From positions 81,823,340 through 81,883,339 of the forward strand of contig CM043971.1 in the NCBI GenBank assembly GCA_014529385.2: a DNA stretch of 60,000 bases, given 5' to 3'. Under the pieces are notes generated by a model. That model was not told where the DNA came from, searched no databases, and worked only from the letters and a program-made list of their open reading frames with translations. A program made the translations under genes and the position numbers. Shown here in pieces: positions 59,227-60,000 of the stretch; position 1 is the first letter of the stretch, and each line of letters opens with the position of its first letter. Origin of the DNA: Adiantum capillus-veneris (taxonomy: Eukaryota; Streptophyta; Polypodiopsida; Polypodiales; Pteridaceae).

Positions 59227-60000
59227 GAAAGGGCTGAACTCTTGAGTGCTGGCAGATCTGAATTGAATGTGAGACAGAGGGCTTCCTTTAAAGGGGTTTT
59301 GGATCTAGAGCACTGCAAGTCACCATCAAACTTGTGTGAGAGAGCCAGACCTTGAGTTTCGTAGGTCACTAGGTGCACTAATTGTGAGGAAAAGCAGCCC
59401 TTGAGATAAGTGCACTAGCCTTGTTCTCAAAGTGTGTGGCTCCAAACCTGAAAGTGCATGCCTTCTCCTTCAAATTGCACAAATGTGTACATGTGCGAAC
59501 GCATAGTTTTACAGTACTGTGAGGTGTGTATCTCCCAGCCTAGTGATTCATTTGACTTTCGAATTAGACCACGGTGTTCCATTCACCCTAGGCTACATTC
59601 TGGTGTTGCCAGATGCCCACCAAGGCGTAAAAACACCCATCAAACACGTGCACAAAACATTTATGAAAAAGGGTTCCAAGAGGAAAAAACCTCTCTACTG
59701 GAATTGTTTGACATGGAGGTCCTGTGAACATGCTCACAAAATTACCAATACTTAATCCCTTAGACTCGATAACCTTGGCTCCAAAGTCAATGTTCACATG
59801 GCACATAGAGCCATGTGCACGTGACAACACCGCCCCCCCACCCCCGTCGCCCTTCGCGATTGGGTGCAATTCACATCGCAGCCTCGCCTCCTCGGTCCTC
59901 TTTGGCCCCTCGTCACCCGCCCCCTTTGCTTAGCAGGTTTTGTGCGCACACACTGCACAGTCACATCCTTCACCGCTTCCTCCCATGTGCACACACACTT
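59227..60000. other. intergenic DNA, nothing recognised
   Basis: Short frames in all phases, a C-rich patch at 59829-59845 and no domain, RNA gene or repeat that I can support. Confidence 0.4.

Overview
The window looks like repeat-dense nuclear DNA of a land plant with a large genome (a fern, lycophyte or gymnosperm would fit; the sequence does not fix the clade). The pointers are one intron-bearing gene matching the plant chloroplast PPR protein MRL1, plant-type Ty1/copia elements primed by initiator tRNA-Met, Ty3/gypsy remnants, LTRs with TATA boxes and AATAAA signals, and many LINE copies. There is no bacterial operon structure, CRISPR array, rRNA or recognisable tRNA gene.

Layout. 1-10030: decayed Ty3/gypsy material. 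A plus-strand gypsy pol (RT at 3.2 kb, integrase at 5.5 kb) is split by a 1518-bp solo LTR (3949-5466, target duplication AGACA). A minus-strand gag-protease fragment (6.1-7.7 kb) is followed by a partial LTR of the same family. 10031-15597: a complete, apparently recent copia element on the minus strand, with an intact 1325-codon gag-pol, LTRs differing only by one AC repeat unit, and target duplication TTATG. 16.6-22.45 kb: exons 1-7 (331 codons) of the MRL1-like gene on the plus strand. Its 4.1-kb intron 1 carries a head-to-tail chain of five LINE fragments separated by (CT)n tracts. No later exons were found.

23.7-57.75 kb: a chain of minus-strand LINE copies (called M1 to M9 here), again in one orientation. 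Most of the identifiable junctions carry (GA)n, which is (CT)n in the LINE sense. The chain was invaded by a solo LTR (32014-33490, CAGCT/CAGCC), by an inverted, truncated relative of a 1.5-kb LTR (about 34767-36591), and by a large non-coding LTR element (46280-55905, target duplication CCTTG). That element carries a second, broken copia (48734-53872, CGGAT). 57.75-59.2 kb: a decayed fragment of a probable different LINE family; nothing recognised after that.

The most interesting signal is the LINE family. Copies repeatedly sit between (CT)n tracts in one fixed orientation and keep a 3' end with an AGGTCA/TGGCCT hairpin followed by CATTT repeats. This suggests target-primed insertion into (CT)n/(GA)n microsatellites, so that each copy's tail becomes the next target. 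Second is the 46-56 kb LTR element. Its left LTR is followed by 49 bp of outside LINE sequence instead of a primer-binding site, and its LTRs look younger than the copia nested inside it, which points to gene conversion running out of the LTR into flanking DNA.
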